64,000 bases of DNA from Corinectria fuckeliana (GCA_019137255.1 WPDH01000003.1:62181-126180); one strand, 5' to 3'; counted from the first letter of the stretch, positions 24,332-34,993 are shown. Notes: generated by a model not told the origin, from the letters alone. Program-made: numbers and translations.

Positions 24332-26368
24332 CTAAATGGCAAGGTAGTAATACCTGGTCGCGACGTCGTATTCCAACAAGACCTCGGATTCCATCCGCTC
24401 TACGCCGACCACAACCTGCCGCCATAGATGCAAGTCGTACGCCTCGGACATGATGGCGGGGGTCACCATGGCACACAGGTAGCGAGGGCCCTTGGACTCC
24501 GTGTCTGTCTCCTGTCCTTGCACCTGGCTCCCTGGATCGATGCCCACGCCGTTTGCGGCAGCTGTAGTGGACGACAGAACGACGACCATGTTCATGCCGG
24601 GCAGAGCCAAGGGGGAACCGGGCGGAAGCGTCCAGCTGACCACCATTCCCGGCCGGATGCGCTCCTTGAACGGCGCCGAGAGCGCCTTGGGATCGGGATC
24701 TTGGCTGGTCGACCGCTGGAGGTGCACGTCGCCATCGGGCTGCTTGGCGGCGGCGGTGGCGGGCGTGCGCTTGGCGTCGACGTGCATCTGCCACAGCTTG
24801 GACCGGAACGACTTGGCCTGCTCGGGCGTCACGTCGGGCGTCTTGCGGCAGCGGGCCTCGAACTCCGGCGCCGGGAGGCAGAGCAGCTGCGCGCCGGACT
24901 CGACGGGCGCGAGGACGGCGGCGTCGACCGGGGGGGTTCCCGACTACACAGGCCAAACGGGGGGGTGTCAGCCAACTCAGTCCATCAGTTGTTGCGGGGG
25001 GGGATGGAAGGGATCCCTATCGCTGCTGGTTGTTCTTACGTTCTCTGCGATCCACGCCCGGAGCTGCGCGTTGGTCCACGTCATGGGCGACCTGGGATCG
25101 GGGCGCGGCGGCGTCGTCTTGGGCACCAGCACGCGCAGCGTCTCGGCGTACCGCAGCGTGTTCTTGCTGGGGCCGACGTCGGCGAGGCTCGGGTTGACGC
25201 ACGCCACGACGACCGTCTTGCACGGCCGCGACGCCGCCGGGTCGAAGACGTGCTTGAGGATCTTGGTCAGCGCGCTCTGCCGGAACGGCACGTGCGGCTT
25301 CTTCCTGGCCCCGGCCCCGGCCCCGGCCCCGGCCCCGGCGTCGGCCTCCGCCTTGCCCCGGATGCAGTCCTTCAGCGTCGACAGGCTGGCGTTGATCTCG
25401 CGCGTCTCGCGCATGCGCGCCGTGCTGTGCTGTGCGCTGTCGCGCGCCGCCTCGGAGCCCGCGAGGTCGATCAGGTGCAGCACGCCGTCGTCCGACTCGG
25501 GCGCCGTCGCGTTGTGGATGCGGATGCGGCAGATGGCGTGCGAGCGCGACGAGGCCGAGTTCTTGTCGGTGGCCTCGGTGCGCCGGAACGACGTCGCCGT
25601 GTCGATCAGCGCGAGCATGGCCGCCGGCGCCGTGACGTGGTGCTCCAGCGCGCCGTTGAGCTGCGTCACGCCGAACGAGTCTTCCAGCACCGAGACGGAG
25701 CGGCGCGAGTTGAGGAGGTCTGGCACGGGGAAGGGGTCAGAGGTGGGCCATTCGTTTGCGATAGGGGGGGTTGAGAGCTTGGGGGAACGTACCGTGGGCG
25801 GCGTTGCCGGCGAGCTCGATGATGCTCACGTAGACGTTCCGTTGGCCCTCGAGGCTCCCGTCGAGCATCTCGCCCGCCACCAGGCGCTCGAGGTGACTGA
25901 CGGTGTACGTCTTGCCCGAGCCCGTCTGCCCGTAGGCGAAGAGCGTGCTGATGCCGCCGTTCCACGCCCAGGGTACGAGGGGCTTGACGACTCCTGCGTA
26001 GATGTCCTCGGTGGGCGCGTCGGCCTCGAAGATGCGGTCGACCTCGTAGTTGAAGGACTATTTACCCCATCAGCAACGACACCTTGAACAAGTTCCACCA
26101 GGGGTGACTAGGTAGGTACCCTTAGCAGCGCTGGCCCGCGGACCGGTTGCCGGAGCTCGTGGACGTCTACAACGCCCGGCTCGCTGGCGCGCGGGAACAG
26201 CGATGCCGGGAGGGAGTCCTCGTCGGGGAGCAGCGGGCGGAGCCGGGCGGCGACGAGCATGTCCGGGGCCGGGGCCGGGGCGTCGGCGCCGGGCCGGCGG
26301 GTGGGCTTGGGCTTGAATGCGGCGACCAGCTTCTGGTAGCGGGTGACGTTTTCGATCATGTACTCCAT
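24332..26368 (-). CDS. Kinesin motor protein, closest in look to kinesin-13
   Basis: Four exons: 26368-26120, 26057-25793, 25719-25040 and 24943-24332; introns 62, 73 and 96 bp, all GT-AG, giving 601 aa. Motor motifs are in order: beta1 MLVAARLRPLLPDE, P-loop AYGQTGSGKTYT, switch I NSASSRSHA, switch II IDLAGSE, then INASLSTLKDCI, VPFRQSALTKILK and SKNTLRYAETLR. DLLNSRRSVSVLEDS recalls kinesin-13. A (GA)n insert coded by a GGCCCC repeat (25309-25339) sits in the loop before KKPHVPFRQ. After the motor, MTWTNAQLRAWIAEN and a ~200-residue tail follow with no coiled coil that I can see. The start is uncertain: the frame stays open upstream of 26368 without an ATG, so a further 5' exon is possible. 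Confidence 0.85.
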
Positions 26369-26602
26369 TGCTGCGGGTGTGTCGGGACTTGGCCCGAGGT
26401 TCCCGACGGCGACGCCGGGTCTGTATTTGACGGGCTCGAGGATGACTGCTGCCTGGATGAGAGAGCACCCGTGCGGCTTCTTTCGACGTAGTTTGTTTAT
26501 AGTCCTCGGCTGGTGGTTGTCGCTTAGTTTGACTGCCTAGCTGGGCGGGCTAGCTGGGCGGGATGCAGCCAGCCCGTCGCCGAGGAAACGAGACATTGGG
26601 CT

Positions 26603-26625
26603 GGGGGGGGGGGGGGGGGGGGGNN

Positions 26626-26672
<47 letters not shown>
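26603..26672. other. Poly-G run with two undetermined bases
   Basis: About 70 consecutive G interrupted by NN at 26624-26625. This is most likely an assembly or sequencing artefact, or a gap of unknown true length, about 230 bp upstream of the kinesin start. Confidence 0.85.
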
Positions 26673-26673
<1 letters not shown>

Positions 26674-26962
26674 TATTGGACACGAGTAGTTGTAGAGTTG
26701 TAGGTGCCTGGATTCTCCTGTATCCGTAGGGAGAATTCGGCTGCCTGGAGGGGTTTGTGATGGGCGAGTCGTTGGGCTTGGTGCGACGGGGTCGGGAGGG
26801 GATATGTGGCTGCCTGGCTGCGGGTTTCAGTTGAGGCCGCAGAGCGAAATTAGTAGGCGCAGGTATGGATAGGAGCTAGTTCTGGTCTAATTTAATTCGA
26901 AGGAGAACGGTTCGAAAAAACAAACTCGTATCTGGTGGTGAGTAGAACGGAAGCGACTAAGC

Positions 26963-27503
26963 CTAAATCATAATGTCGCTTAAGGAGAACAGTTCCATGT
27001 CGGCAGCCGAGGACGGCCACTGATCGAAAACCATGTTGGCGTTGGATCACTGGAGTCCATGATAGCGACTATATCTTATGATTGTCTTTGTGCAGTCGTG
27101 AACATTGCCAAGATATTCAAGGTCCTGCAAGTCACGATTCACGCGATGCTGTAGCCACGCCTGGGTAGTCATTCTGAGTTGGGCTGTTGTTCATTGGATT
27201 CATCCTGGTTTAGTAGATCTATCATGACGAGGTCCCACTCTCCTACTAGGGCTGTTTTCTTCGTCTGGTGGGAAGCGGCTGTGCGTAGTCATATATATCT
27301 ATCAAGGTCCTGCGCGAGGATAATTCGACAAACGATTGAAGAGGCTCATATTTCCAGTCTCGACGCTGCACTACTTGGGAAAGTACTCTGCGAACCTGCA
27401 GCTGATTCAGGCATGTTTTGATGGAGGTGTTGCCTCCTAAAGTTGATTCTTGTCAAAGCCGATTCTTCTTGACGGCAACCGACTCGCTGTCCTCTTTGAC
27501 GTG
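26963..27503 (-). pseudogene. Degraded coding remnant, possibly a transcription-factor C-terminus
   Basis: Reading the minus strand, protein-like segments follow one another in shifting frames. The first is HVKEDSESVAVKKNRL, a stop, then RVLSQVVQRRDWKYEPLQSF running to YAQPLPTRRR. Next, in another frame, comes TALVGEWDLVMIDLLNQDE. After a further shift comes MTTQAWLQHRVNRDLQDLE, an in-frame TGA, and finally FDQWPSSAADMELFSLSDIM with the TAG at 26963. The acidic, aromatic tail resembles the C-termini of fungal Zn2Cys6 regulators, such as the two intact ones 4-12 kb away, but I cannot align the rest. Frameshifts plus the internal stop mean it is not functional. Confidence 0.35.
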
Positions 27504-27748
27504 TGGCAATATTGAGGCTGCGAAAGTAAGCGAGATGCGCGAAGAAAGAAGGGATAGGAGCAATCAAAAAGAAAAGTATCAAGACCAAATATTAGAATCA
27601 CTACCTCGCCACATGTTCACGATTTGACGGTTTAGCCTACGGTAGAGAAAGGTACACACGTCGGCAGTCCAGCTTCGAGATGCATTTCCATTCTGACATG
27701 ATATTAGAGGACATCGGCCTTGTCTCGAAAGGCAGTCTTTAAAGTAAA

Positions 27749-28138
27749 GTGGTCTGGGATATACTAATCTTCATCACTCTGGGCTCCGAGAAGAATCTTG
27801 GGTTCGGCAACAGGTCGGGAGACGTCCCCCTTCAAGATAGGAAGTACTATGGCATACTAGATGCGCATGAACTAGATTGGTGTTCACTCAGACCTTCCGG
27901 CGAGATGCTCTTCAAGAATCATCCAAAGTTCTTCGCAACTTTGGGTCATGTTCTTAGAGTTACCCTCCTACAAGGAGCAGAGCTCATCCCCAGCATGTTC
28001 GATGCTGGCAGGCCTGACACCAAGGTAATTGCAAAACAATCTTGCGCACTCGCCATAGCGGTTTGCGAGCTTGGTAATGATCCAGTAGCGAGGGTGCACA
28101 ACACACTCACGGGCTGTGTGCTACGACATATTTCCTAA
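27749..28138 (+). CDS. Small ORF of unknown function (129 codons)
   Basis: An open frame from ATG to TAA with mixed, protein-like composition (LFKNHPKFFATLGHVLRVTL and CALAIAVCELGNDPVARVHN). There is no signal peptide, and no family that I recognise. It may be a fragment, since both sides carry only broken frames. Confidence 0.25.
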   Translation: MVWDILIFITLGSEKNLGFGNRSGDVPLQDRKYYGILDAHELDWCSLRPSGEMLFKNHPKFFATLGHVLRVTLLQGAELIPSMFDAGRPDTKVIAKQSCALAIAVCELGNDPVARVHNTLTGCVLRHIS

Positions 28139-28729
28139 ACAACAACGATGAAGACATTGACGAGCTACTCGTATGATAATATTAACGTGCTAACAGGTTG
28201 TAGTTTAACTCTTTCAAAGTTCCTCACTTTACAGTTGATGGTGGTTCTTCTGTTACTGTTACAGAGACAAAAGTTGGCCTGGAGAAGCCGTTAGTGGACA
28301 TTTCCAAATGAAACATCCTTGAGGTAGCAGAGTAATGAGGTCACTCTATCTCCAGGCTGCTGTTGTCTTCTGATACTGGTTGCTAACTTACAGCTCAGAG
28401 GATGTGTGTTCAGGGCTTCCGCTGTCATGTCTGCTGGAGGTAGTATAGACTGAATCAAAGAGATTGCTTTAGTCAAGGGCCAAAACGTGGAAAAGCTGGT
28501 AATCATTTGACGCATAGGCGCCTTAAACCATATATTTCGACTGATTGATTAAAGCAAACCTACAGTATTACCTACGAGTCACATTCTACCGCAAAGGACA
28601 ACTCTTCGTCTAAGTAGGCGGCGGACAAGCTCAGGCTGTAGCTCCAGCCTTAATCACCTCATCTGTTGCACAACGATCATTCAAATCAGCTACGAGCAGC
28701 AGAACAGAGAAGGTAAACAATCCTTCACG

Positions 28730-29165
28730 ATGAGTTTGAACAATACACTGGCATGGAAAGCTGCCCGTGGTGACACACCTGTCCAAGAAACAAGTCACCC
28801 TATCGCCTGGATATGTTTAGCTTGAAACCGACGAGATACAGTCCTGCAAGGTGTCGGCCATCGTTCTAGTTGGCGCCTTGGTAGAGTCAGTCCAGTTTGA
28901 CACCATCGAACTGATGGCTGGCAAAACGCTCCTGTAGCAAGACAACAGTCAACATTCCGGCCCAGAGACCCATAAGCCAGATAGAAAAACAGGCACAGAC
29001 CCGAGCAAACAGTCGCCATCACAGCTGAGTCTATGGGAGTGGCCTACATCACCCGGAGAACAAACACTGTCTCAGCCGTCCAAACAACCTCCGCAAGCGA
29101 AGCCTAAGGAAAAGAGGTGGCATCGGCTCTTCAAGATTTTATTCCCAGCAAAAGCACCAAACTAA
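28730..29165 (+). CDS. Possible two-exon small gene or fragment
   Basis: An ATG at 28730 opens MSLNNTLAWKAARGDTPV. Further on, after a plausible acceptor CTCCTGTAG ending near 28937, an open frame runs to TAA at 29163-29165 and ends in a basic tail KRWHRLFKILFPAKAPN. I could not define a clean donor joining the two, so this is tentative and no function is suggested. Confidence 0.2.
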
Positions 29166-29747
29166 CTGGGAAACGGCAATCAAGCATTAGGTGAGTCGAG
29201 GAACCGCTAGATCAACGGATGGTTCAACTGGGATACAAACCAACTGCTGACTGTTCCTACGAAGCAAAAGTCCGGAGCGCATAAATCCGCCTTTCCGCAG
29301 GACCGTCCTCTGTAGGTCGGCACATAAGGCCGGAGCATCGGTCATGATCTCTGCTAAAAGGTCGGATGGGGGTCGAGCTCTAACATCATGAAACTCTGGA
29401 AAAGGGCGAGGAAAGGTTGTGAACTTGTGAGTTAGTTCGCCTCCAGAGCCACTGACAGAGAGGGCACAAATTCGATGATTTCGCACCACAGTTCCATCTT
29501 CGGAAACCATACAACGTGCGATAGGTTGGCCATGGAATTGACGGTTACCTTTGCCCGACCGCTCTCCAGCCAGGTGAACAAGCAAGCTTCATGTTGAGAT
29601 TTATAGTTGAACACCACCTTACCGAATGAGCATTTCGGCTTGTACAATACGGAGGATCCGGTGAGAGCAGGATGATATTCCTTCTTTCACCATTCGAGAA
29701 TCCGACGGCAAGACCAATTCATATTTCATGGTTTATTCCGGGTACCT

Positions 29748-30680
29748 CTATTTTCTATGCATTATAGTGGCAGCCGCCTGGTGGTTAGGGAAGATGAGGG
29801 TGTCGGCAATGACGACGTTTTCCCTCCTCCCAGCAGCAAAAACAATCGCCTCAGCAATGTCATCAGGGGTCAATGCCTCACAGCCACTGCAGCACGGTTA
29901 GAAAGTCGTTTGGGCTACAGCAGGTAGATGGCCAAAAAGCACTTACGCATAGACGGCATCAGCCTTGCTCTTATCACCGCCGAATCGGACGATGGAAAAC
30001 TCCGTCTCGACCTGGCCGGGGTCAATGCCGATGACGCGGATCCTCTTGGCGATCAGCTCCTTTCGCAGGCTGTCGGTGAAAGACCGCACGGCGGCCTTTG
30101 TCGCGCAGTAGATGCCACCGCCGACATACGGCTCACGGCCGGCGATGGACCCGATGTTGATAATGTCGCCGGCGCCATCACCATTGTTGCGCTTCAGCAT
30201 GGAAGGCAGGATGGCTTGCGTCATGTTGATCAGCCCCGTCACATTGGTCGCGAACATGACGTTGATGTCGTCTTCTGCAATCTCGGGGGCTTTCGCGACG
30301 CCTTTCACCAGACCGCTGCGGCTCGTTAGTTGCGCAATCCCGAAGATGCCAACATGGGCATAAGAAACGACTCACGCATTGTTGACAAGCACATCGACCT
30401 CGTTGAACTCGGCAGGTAACGTCCCCACAAAGGAGCGCACTGCGTCCGCGCTGCTGACGTCCAGCTGGACCGGCAGCACCTTGACGCCGGCGCCGACTTC
30501 CTGGGTGATGTCTGCGGCAACCTGCTTGAGGGTGTCGATGCGGCGCGCCGTCAGGATCAGCTTGAGATTGTCGGGGCTTGCGCGGGCAAACTCGAACGCG
30601 GTGGACCGCCCGATGCCGGACGAGGCGCCGGTGATGAGGACCGTCTTGCCTGAAAGGCGCGTTGCTACTGCAGATGCCAT
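29748..30680 (-). CDS. Short-chain dehydrogenase/reductase
   Basis: Three exons: 30680-30376, 30315-29947 and 29886-29748, giving 270 aa; two 60-bp GT-AG introns. It is a classical SDR. The cofactor loop is TGASSGIGR near residues 18-26, the NNAG motif is built across intron 1, the catalytic Ser lies in INIGSIAGRE, and the YCATK motif gives the Tyr and Lys. The basic residue after LTARR suggests NADP(H). The sequence resembles the YdfG/serine 3-dehydrogenase subgroup that oxidises 3-hydroxy acids, though substrate cannot be read from sequence. It is the leftmost member of the proposed sugar-acid cluster, and its promoter carries a TCCGTCGGA site at 30902-30910. Confidence 0.92.
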
Positions 30681-31023
30681 GGTGCGGACTGGGATTAAAG
30701 GTGAGAGGGTGGAAGAGGTGTCGTGAATGTGGCTAGAGAGAAGCCCAAACTGCGTTGAGAAGCCCGATTGATATACGGATACAAAACGGGCAAGGCATCA
30801 TAGCTATCGGGACTTTACGCGAGTCGCGCTCCGCTATGACGGATGTTCACCACCGGACCCCGGGCCGAACCCCGCCATGCCGCTTCCGTTTGAGGGACTT
30901 TTCCGTCGGAGTGGCAATGACGGTAGCTTACATAGTTGGTGCTTTTCCGGCTTGGCCTTCAAGAGGGAACGGAGCAATTATATCGTTGGCCTTGACTTAA
31001 ACTACCGTCTCTTGGCTGGGGAT
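30681..31023. other. SDR promoter region
   Basis: 343 bp between the SDR start and the 3' end of TF1. It contains the CCGTCGG-type site listed separately; no gene is seen. Confidence 0.6.
30902..30910. promoter_or_regulatory. Putative regulator site TCCGTCGGA
   Basis: Nine bases identical to sites at 33540 and 33581 in the TF1/DapA promoter. CCG-T-CGG is an everted CGG pair with one-base spacing, the kind of half-site arrangement Zn2Cys6 proteins bind. The role is inferred. Confidence 0.4.
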
Positions 31024-33375
31024 TCAAAGCTTGAACATGTCGTCATTAAGAAACAAGTCGAGATTGCCCAGCCCCGACGACACCATGGAAGCAAACTGGC
31101 CCCATCCCGAGGAGTCGGAAAACGCAGAACTCGGCATCCCGTCCAAGTCAATCGCAGCCTCCCCCAGCAGATCCGTGTAGTTCGTCGTGGTACTAGGGCT
31201 GCTACCCATGGGCATGGGCTGGAAAAGGCTCCCCTGTGAGCCATCGTCAAGTTCGGGGTGCATGCGTCTTGCCTGGCGTAGGGCTTCGACGCGAAGTTCC
31301 CCCAACACGAGGCAGTAGCGCTCCGAGAGTGACCCTTTCTCCGCCATGGCTGAGATGTGAGATTGGCATCGTGTGGCGGCGGCGAAGTAGTTGCCGTAGA
31401 CCGATAGCGGCGATGCCCGCTTCTGGATCACGTAGATGTACAGCACGATGGTTGCTGTAAAGGCAAAGTAGGCTGTAATCTGTAGCCCGTTAGCTGGTGA
31501 GCTCACGTAATGGTCCAGTTGAAATACTAGCCCAGAACGCGCCGAACATCTGTCGGCTTTGAGTCATGTCGTCCATCGTCTTCACCGTGTCCATGGCCGC
31601 CATCAAGCACTGTCGCACACTCTCCTCGGCCTGTGCGTCTTCTTCACTTCCTGCGCTGCCCCCTTTCCGTGAAAGCCGCGCAAGGTTGCTCAGCACGAAC
31701 GGCCGATACGTGATGATGATGGCGTGCCAGTACGTAAGGTTGAGAACGTTCCGTTGCCGCTGGAACAAGGGAACTACAAGTGATGTGCTGAAGAAGTCGG
31801 CGTCTAGAAACCGAGACAGCTCGACGCGCCAGTCGCTCAAGTCCTTGGAGATCCTCTCGGTGAGGATGGATCGGCGACTGGCTGATATCGGCTTGATGGA
31901 GTAGAGATCACGCACGATCTTGCTGTTTATACGAGCAAGCCTGTTTCTTTAGCTATCGGCCGGGGAGATTGAGTTAGGGTCATCTTACTTGATATGTGCA
32001 AGCGGAGCAAGCATGGTGGAAGGGCCGCCCCTGTCGAGGGTAGACGTGGCGATGTGGTCTATCGCCAACTGTTCATCATCGACGCATGCTGGAAGTTCCG
32101 TGTCAATGTCATCGTCGTGGAAGGACCGCGGCCTCCCCAAGGCGACGCTGAGATAGGCGTCCAGGGTATAGGCACACCAAAAGGTTCGGCGGCGACATTC
32201 GGCTTCGATGACGCTTAAACCGCTTTTTGCATCAGGGTTCCTGTTTCTGTTGAGGCCGATGGCCAACGTCAGATGCGACACGGTGCCGAATAGGCTCCAA
32301 CAGTGGTTGATGCGAGATCGGGTGAGGAGGTAATAGCATTGCGTCAAGCGAGCTTGCACGCTGGTCAGGCGTATCGAGCCCCTCTCCTTGGTGAGTTGAT
32401 TCTCGGCTGCTAGGAAGTATCGAGTACTGTACATCATCATCTTGGCATGCCAGCCCTTGTCAAGGGGATGCATGACTGACCTCAAGTCTGGCGGACCGGG
32501 CCTGTCGTTGTCAGGCATGTACACCCTCGCCTGGGCGAACACCATGAACAGCAAAGCGATCTTGGCGGGAGCACTCTGCGCATCGCGCATGATCCCAAGC
32601 GTATCGTAAAACTCGACGAACCATTCCTGGATTGTAGGCCGGTGGAGGAACCGGTACGTTGGCATCGCAAAGTCAAAGTATCTATTTACCAAACGCTGCG
32701 CGTCATCCCGTGGAAGCATCATGCAGAAGGTCGGGTCGAACTCAGGAAGCTGCAGAGGGGCGTCGCCGAAAGTAAAGATTGTGCTGGCATTGGAGAATGA
32801 GACGGCTTGGTGCAAGCGCTTCTGAACCCGTAGCAGGAAAGAGACTCCGGACGCGGGCCCGACGTAGTGTCCTTGTAAGTCGGTCTGAGACGGCTCGGGG
32901 TTTGGGGAGCTTTGCGATGATGCGCCGTCGTGTGCTGAGGCCGAGGGAGCCAGATAACTTGACGGGACATTGTGGCTCTGGTCGTGTGGCCCTGGGGGTC
33001 GGGGATGTCGACTTGCTCGAGTCAACACGGCCTCTGGTATTGAGTTGCTTCCAGTTACAGCCTCCAAACCAGACGCTGGCGGAATGATAGGCGCCCGGCC
33101 TCTCGCATAGGTAGAGTTGAATGTGCAAGTAGCCTTGGCTCGGACGCAAAAGTCACACGGCTGCGTGCCGTTGCATCGTATCTTCCGCCTACAATGGAAA
33201 TGCCACTTGTCAGCACAACTACTCCAGGCACTGCTCGGGATAGAAGCTGCCACTTTTTGCACCTATCGCACGCTCGAGTGACCCTCGCTCTCTCGCCGGT
33301 TCTTTTCCGCCTCTTCGACACTTGCGGGCTGTCGTCGCCGATGGACGCTGGCGAGGGCTGGGCGATTGAAGGCAT
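31024..33375 (-). CDS. Zn2Cys6 transcription factor (TF1)
   Basis: Four exons: 33375-33254, 33188-31989, 31940-31528 and 31472-31024, giving 727 aa; introns 65, 48 and 55 bp. The Zn2Cys6 binuclear cluster spans residues ~36-62 (CDRCKKRKIRC, then CDFCVRAKATC) and is split by intron 1, as is common. A basic run KRRKR precedes it (nuclear localisation). A fungal middle homology domain follows, with FLHRPTIQEWFVEFYD and ECRRRTFWCAYTLDAYLSVA. The C-terminus is acidic/aromatic (GNLDLFLNDDMFKL), a possible activation region. It is divergently transcribed from the DapA-family gene over 481 bp. It is a paralogue of TF2, with the same intron positions and a 16-residue identical block (QGHYVGPASGVSFLLR). 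It probably regulates the surrounding catabolic genes. Confidence 0.93.
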
Positions 33376-33507
33376 CTTGATCCACTGCCACAGACAGGCT
33401 CCGAAACCGCGACGAGAATCAGTGTCTTTGGGGCGGTATGCGTGGTGTGACCTCGGCGAGTGTCTTTCGTGTCAGCGGGGAGAGTGGTGTTCCAGCGGAT
33501 AAAGATT

Positions 33508-33589
33508 TCCGTCGGGGGGAGCAGAACGAGCCACTTGAATCCGTCGGAAATGCCGCTTGCACATCCGAGCCCAATTTGTCTCCGTCGGA
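33508..33589. promoter_or_regulatory. Three CCGTCGG sites in the TF1/DapA divergent promoter
   Basis: TCCGTCGGG at 33508-33516, TCCGTCGGA at 33540-33548 and TCCGTCGGA at 33581-33589, all in one orientation within 82 bp. The region lies between the TF1 start (33375) and the DapA-family start (33857). They are candidate binding sites for TF1 or TF2, which would couple regulator and enzyme expression. Confidence 0.5.
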
Positions 33590-33856
33590 TGTCATGCAGT
33601 GACTGCGTAGTATTGGCTATTCCCAGTCGGCAAGATCGCCAGGTTAAACGGAGACCAGTGCGCAACTGCGTTGGGTTGGCTTCATAACGGAACAGAACGA
33701 AGCGTATCCCGGGACGGCCACAGGGGCGGATACATTGCACCTTATAACGCCATCCAGATAGCTTTAAGTATCTTGTTCCTTCCTAGAGCTGTGGTACGCG
33801 CTCTTCTTCACAGAATATAGCCCAGTAGTTTGAATCCATACCCCAAAACAGCAACC

Positions 33857-34801
33857 ATGTCCCCCAAAGCACCACCGAGCGGCGTCTGGGCCCCGGCCAT
33901 CACCTTCTTCGACCCCAAAGACACTGACAAGCTGGACACGGAATCTCAAGCAAAATACTACGCGTACCTCTCAAAGACGGGCCTCGCTGGGCTGGTCATC
34001 CTCGGCACCAACGCCGAGACCTTCCTGCTGACGCGCGAGGAGCGCAAGACGCTTCTGCAAACAGCCCGCAAGGCATGCGGACCATCCTATCCCATCATGG
34101 CGGGCGTAGGCGGCCACGGCACGAAGCAAGTCTTGGAGTTCATCGCCGACGCAGCTGACGCCGGGGCAAACTACGTGCTGCTTCTGCCGCCTGCGTACTT
34201 TGGCAAGCAGACCACGCCGGCCGTCATCGACGGCTTCTTCAATGACGTGGCCAAGGAGAGCCCGCTGCCCATCGTCATCTACAACTTCCCAACTGTCTGC
34301 AACGGCATCGACCTTGACTCGGCGACCATCGCCCGCCTGGCCAAGACGCACAGCAACGTCGTCGGCGTGAAGCTGACCTGCGGCGCCGTGGCCAAGATCA
34401 CGCGTCTCGCGGCCGAGCTGCCGTCGGACCAGTTCGCGGTATACGGCGGACAGTCGGATTTCCTCATTGGCGGCTTAGCATCCGGCTCCGCGGGGACCAT
34501 CGCGGGGTTTGCCAACGTGTTCCCCAAGACGCTTGTGCGCATCTACGACTTGTACAGAGAGGGCAAGTTCCAGGAGGCCATGGACTTGCATAGGAAGGCT
34601 GCGCTGGCGGAGCAGCCTTGCAAGGCGGGCATTGCGTCTGTCAAGTATGCGGCTGCATTGAACACGGCCAAGGCGGCTGGAATTGAAGGGGCGGTGGAGA
34701 GGTTGGTACCCAGACGGCCGTACATTGGGCCTAATGACGCGGAGAAGAAGGTTATCGAGTCGCAAATCGCAAGTCTAGTGAGCATTGAAGCAAGTCTGTA
34801 G
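33857..34801 (+). CDS. DapA-family aldolase/dehydratase (keto-deoxy sugar-acid enzyme candidate)
   Basis: A single exon of 314 aa. It is a TIM-barrel of the dihydrodipicolinate synthase family: GTNAETFLLTREER (substrate carboxylate loop), the Tyr of VIYNFP (about residue 142) and the Schiff-base Lys of VVGVKLTCG (about residue 172). YGGQSDFLIGGLASGSAGTI is the usual segment near the barrel end. The family includes lysine biosynthesis, N-acetylneuraminate lyase, 2-keto-3-deoxy acid aldolases and 5-dehydro-4-deoxyglucarate dehydratase. Fungi make lysine by the aminoadipate route, so a biosynthetic DapA role is unlikely. With a glucarate-dehydratase-like gene 5 kb away, a role in splitting or dehydrating a keto-deoxy sugar acid is the best inference. 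An in-frame ATG at 33830 would add nine residues. Confidence 0.9.
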   Translation: MSPKAPPSGVWAPAITFFDPKDTDKLDTESQAKYYAYLSKTGLAGLVILGTNAETFLLTREERKTLLQTARKACGPSYPIMAGVGGHGTKQVLEFIADAADAGANYVLLLPPAYFGKQTTPAVIDGFFNDVAKESPLPIVIYNFPTVCNGIDLDSATIARLAKTHSNVVGVKLTCGAVAKITRLAAELPSDQFAVYGGQSDFLIGGLASGSAGTIAGFANVFPKTLVRIYDLYREGKFQEAMDLHRKAALAEQPCKAGIASVKYAAALNTAKAAGIEGAVERLVPRRPYIGPNDAEKKVIESQIASLVSIEASL

Positions 34802-34981
34802 CAATGCGAATACAAACTACAGTTCCGTTACTAGATACGGTAGCTCGGTAGGACCTTTACAAATGTTTTCTCCTTTCGAAGGTATAAATCGACTGGAAGT
34901 TTGAACATCTCAGACTCGTATTCCCCGTATTGACCACCAACTTCACGTAATCTTGTTGCTGGACCTCCTCGGACGCTGTTA

Positions 34982-34993
34982 GCCGTCGGAAAT
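34982..34993. promoter_or_regulatory. CCGTCGGA site upstream of the PanE-like gene
   Basis: GCCGTCGGAAAT shares the 11 bases CCGTCGGAAAT with the site at 33541-33551. It lies about 340 bp upstream of the reductase start. The core octamer also occurs by chance in GC-rich coding DNA, so the evidence is modest. Confidence 0.3.

Larger units (their letters stand above)
26673..29747. other. Gene-poor stretch with coding relics
   Basis: No intact gene is recognised here. Relics listed separately lie at 26963-27503, 27749-28138 and 28730-29165. A minus frame at 29187-29585 (132 codons) and an overlapping one at 29432-29647 look partly protein-like, but I cannot join them or name a family. A minus frame at 28291-28515 is similar in quality. 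Confidence 0.5.

Noticed and set aside
24428..26087. Long plus-strand frames of 448 and 531 codons
   Set aside because: They are antisense shadows of the GC-rich kinesin exons; composition is Arg/Gly/Ala-heavy and kinesin motifs on the minus strand are clear.
33857..34801. Lysine-biosynthesis dihydrodipicolinate synthase
   Set aside because: Fungi use the aminoadipate route, and the neighbours point to sugar-acid breakdown.
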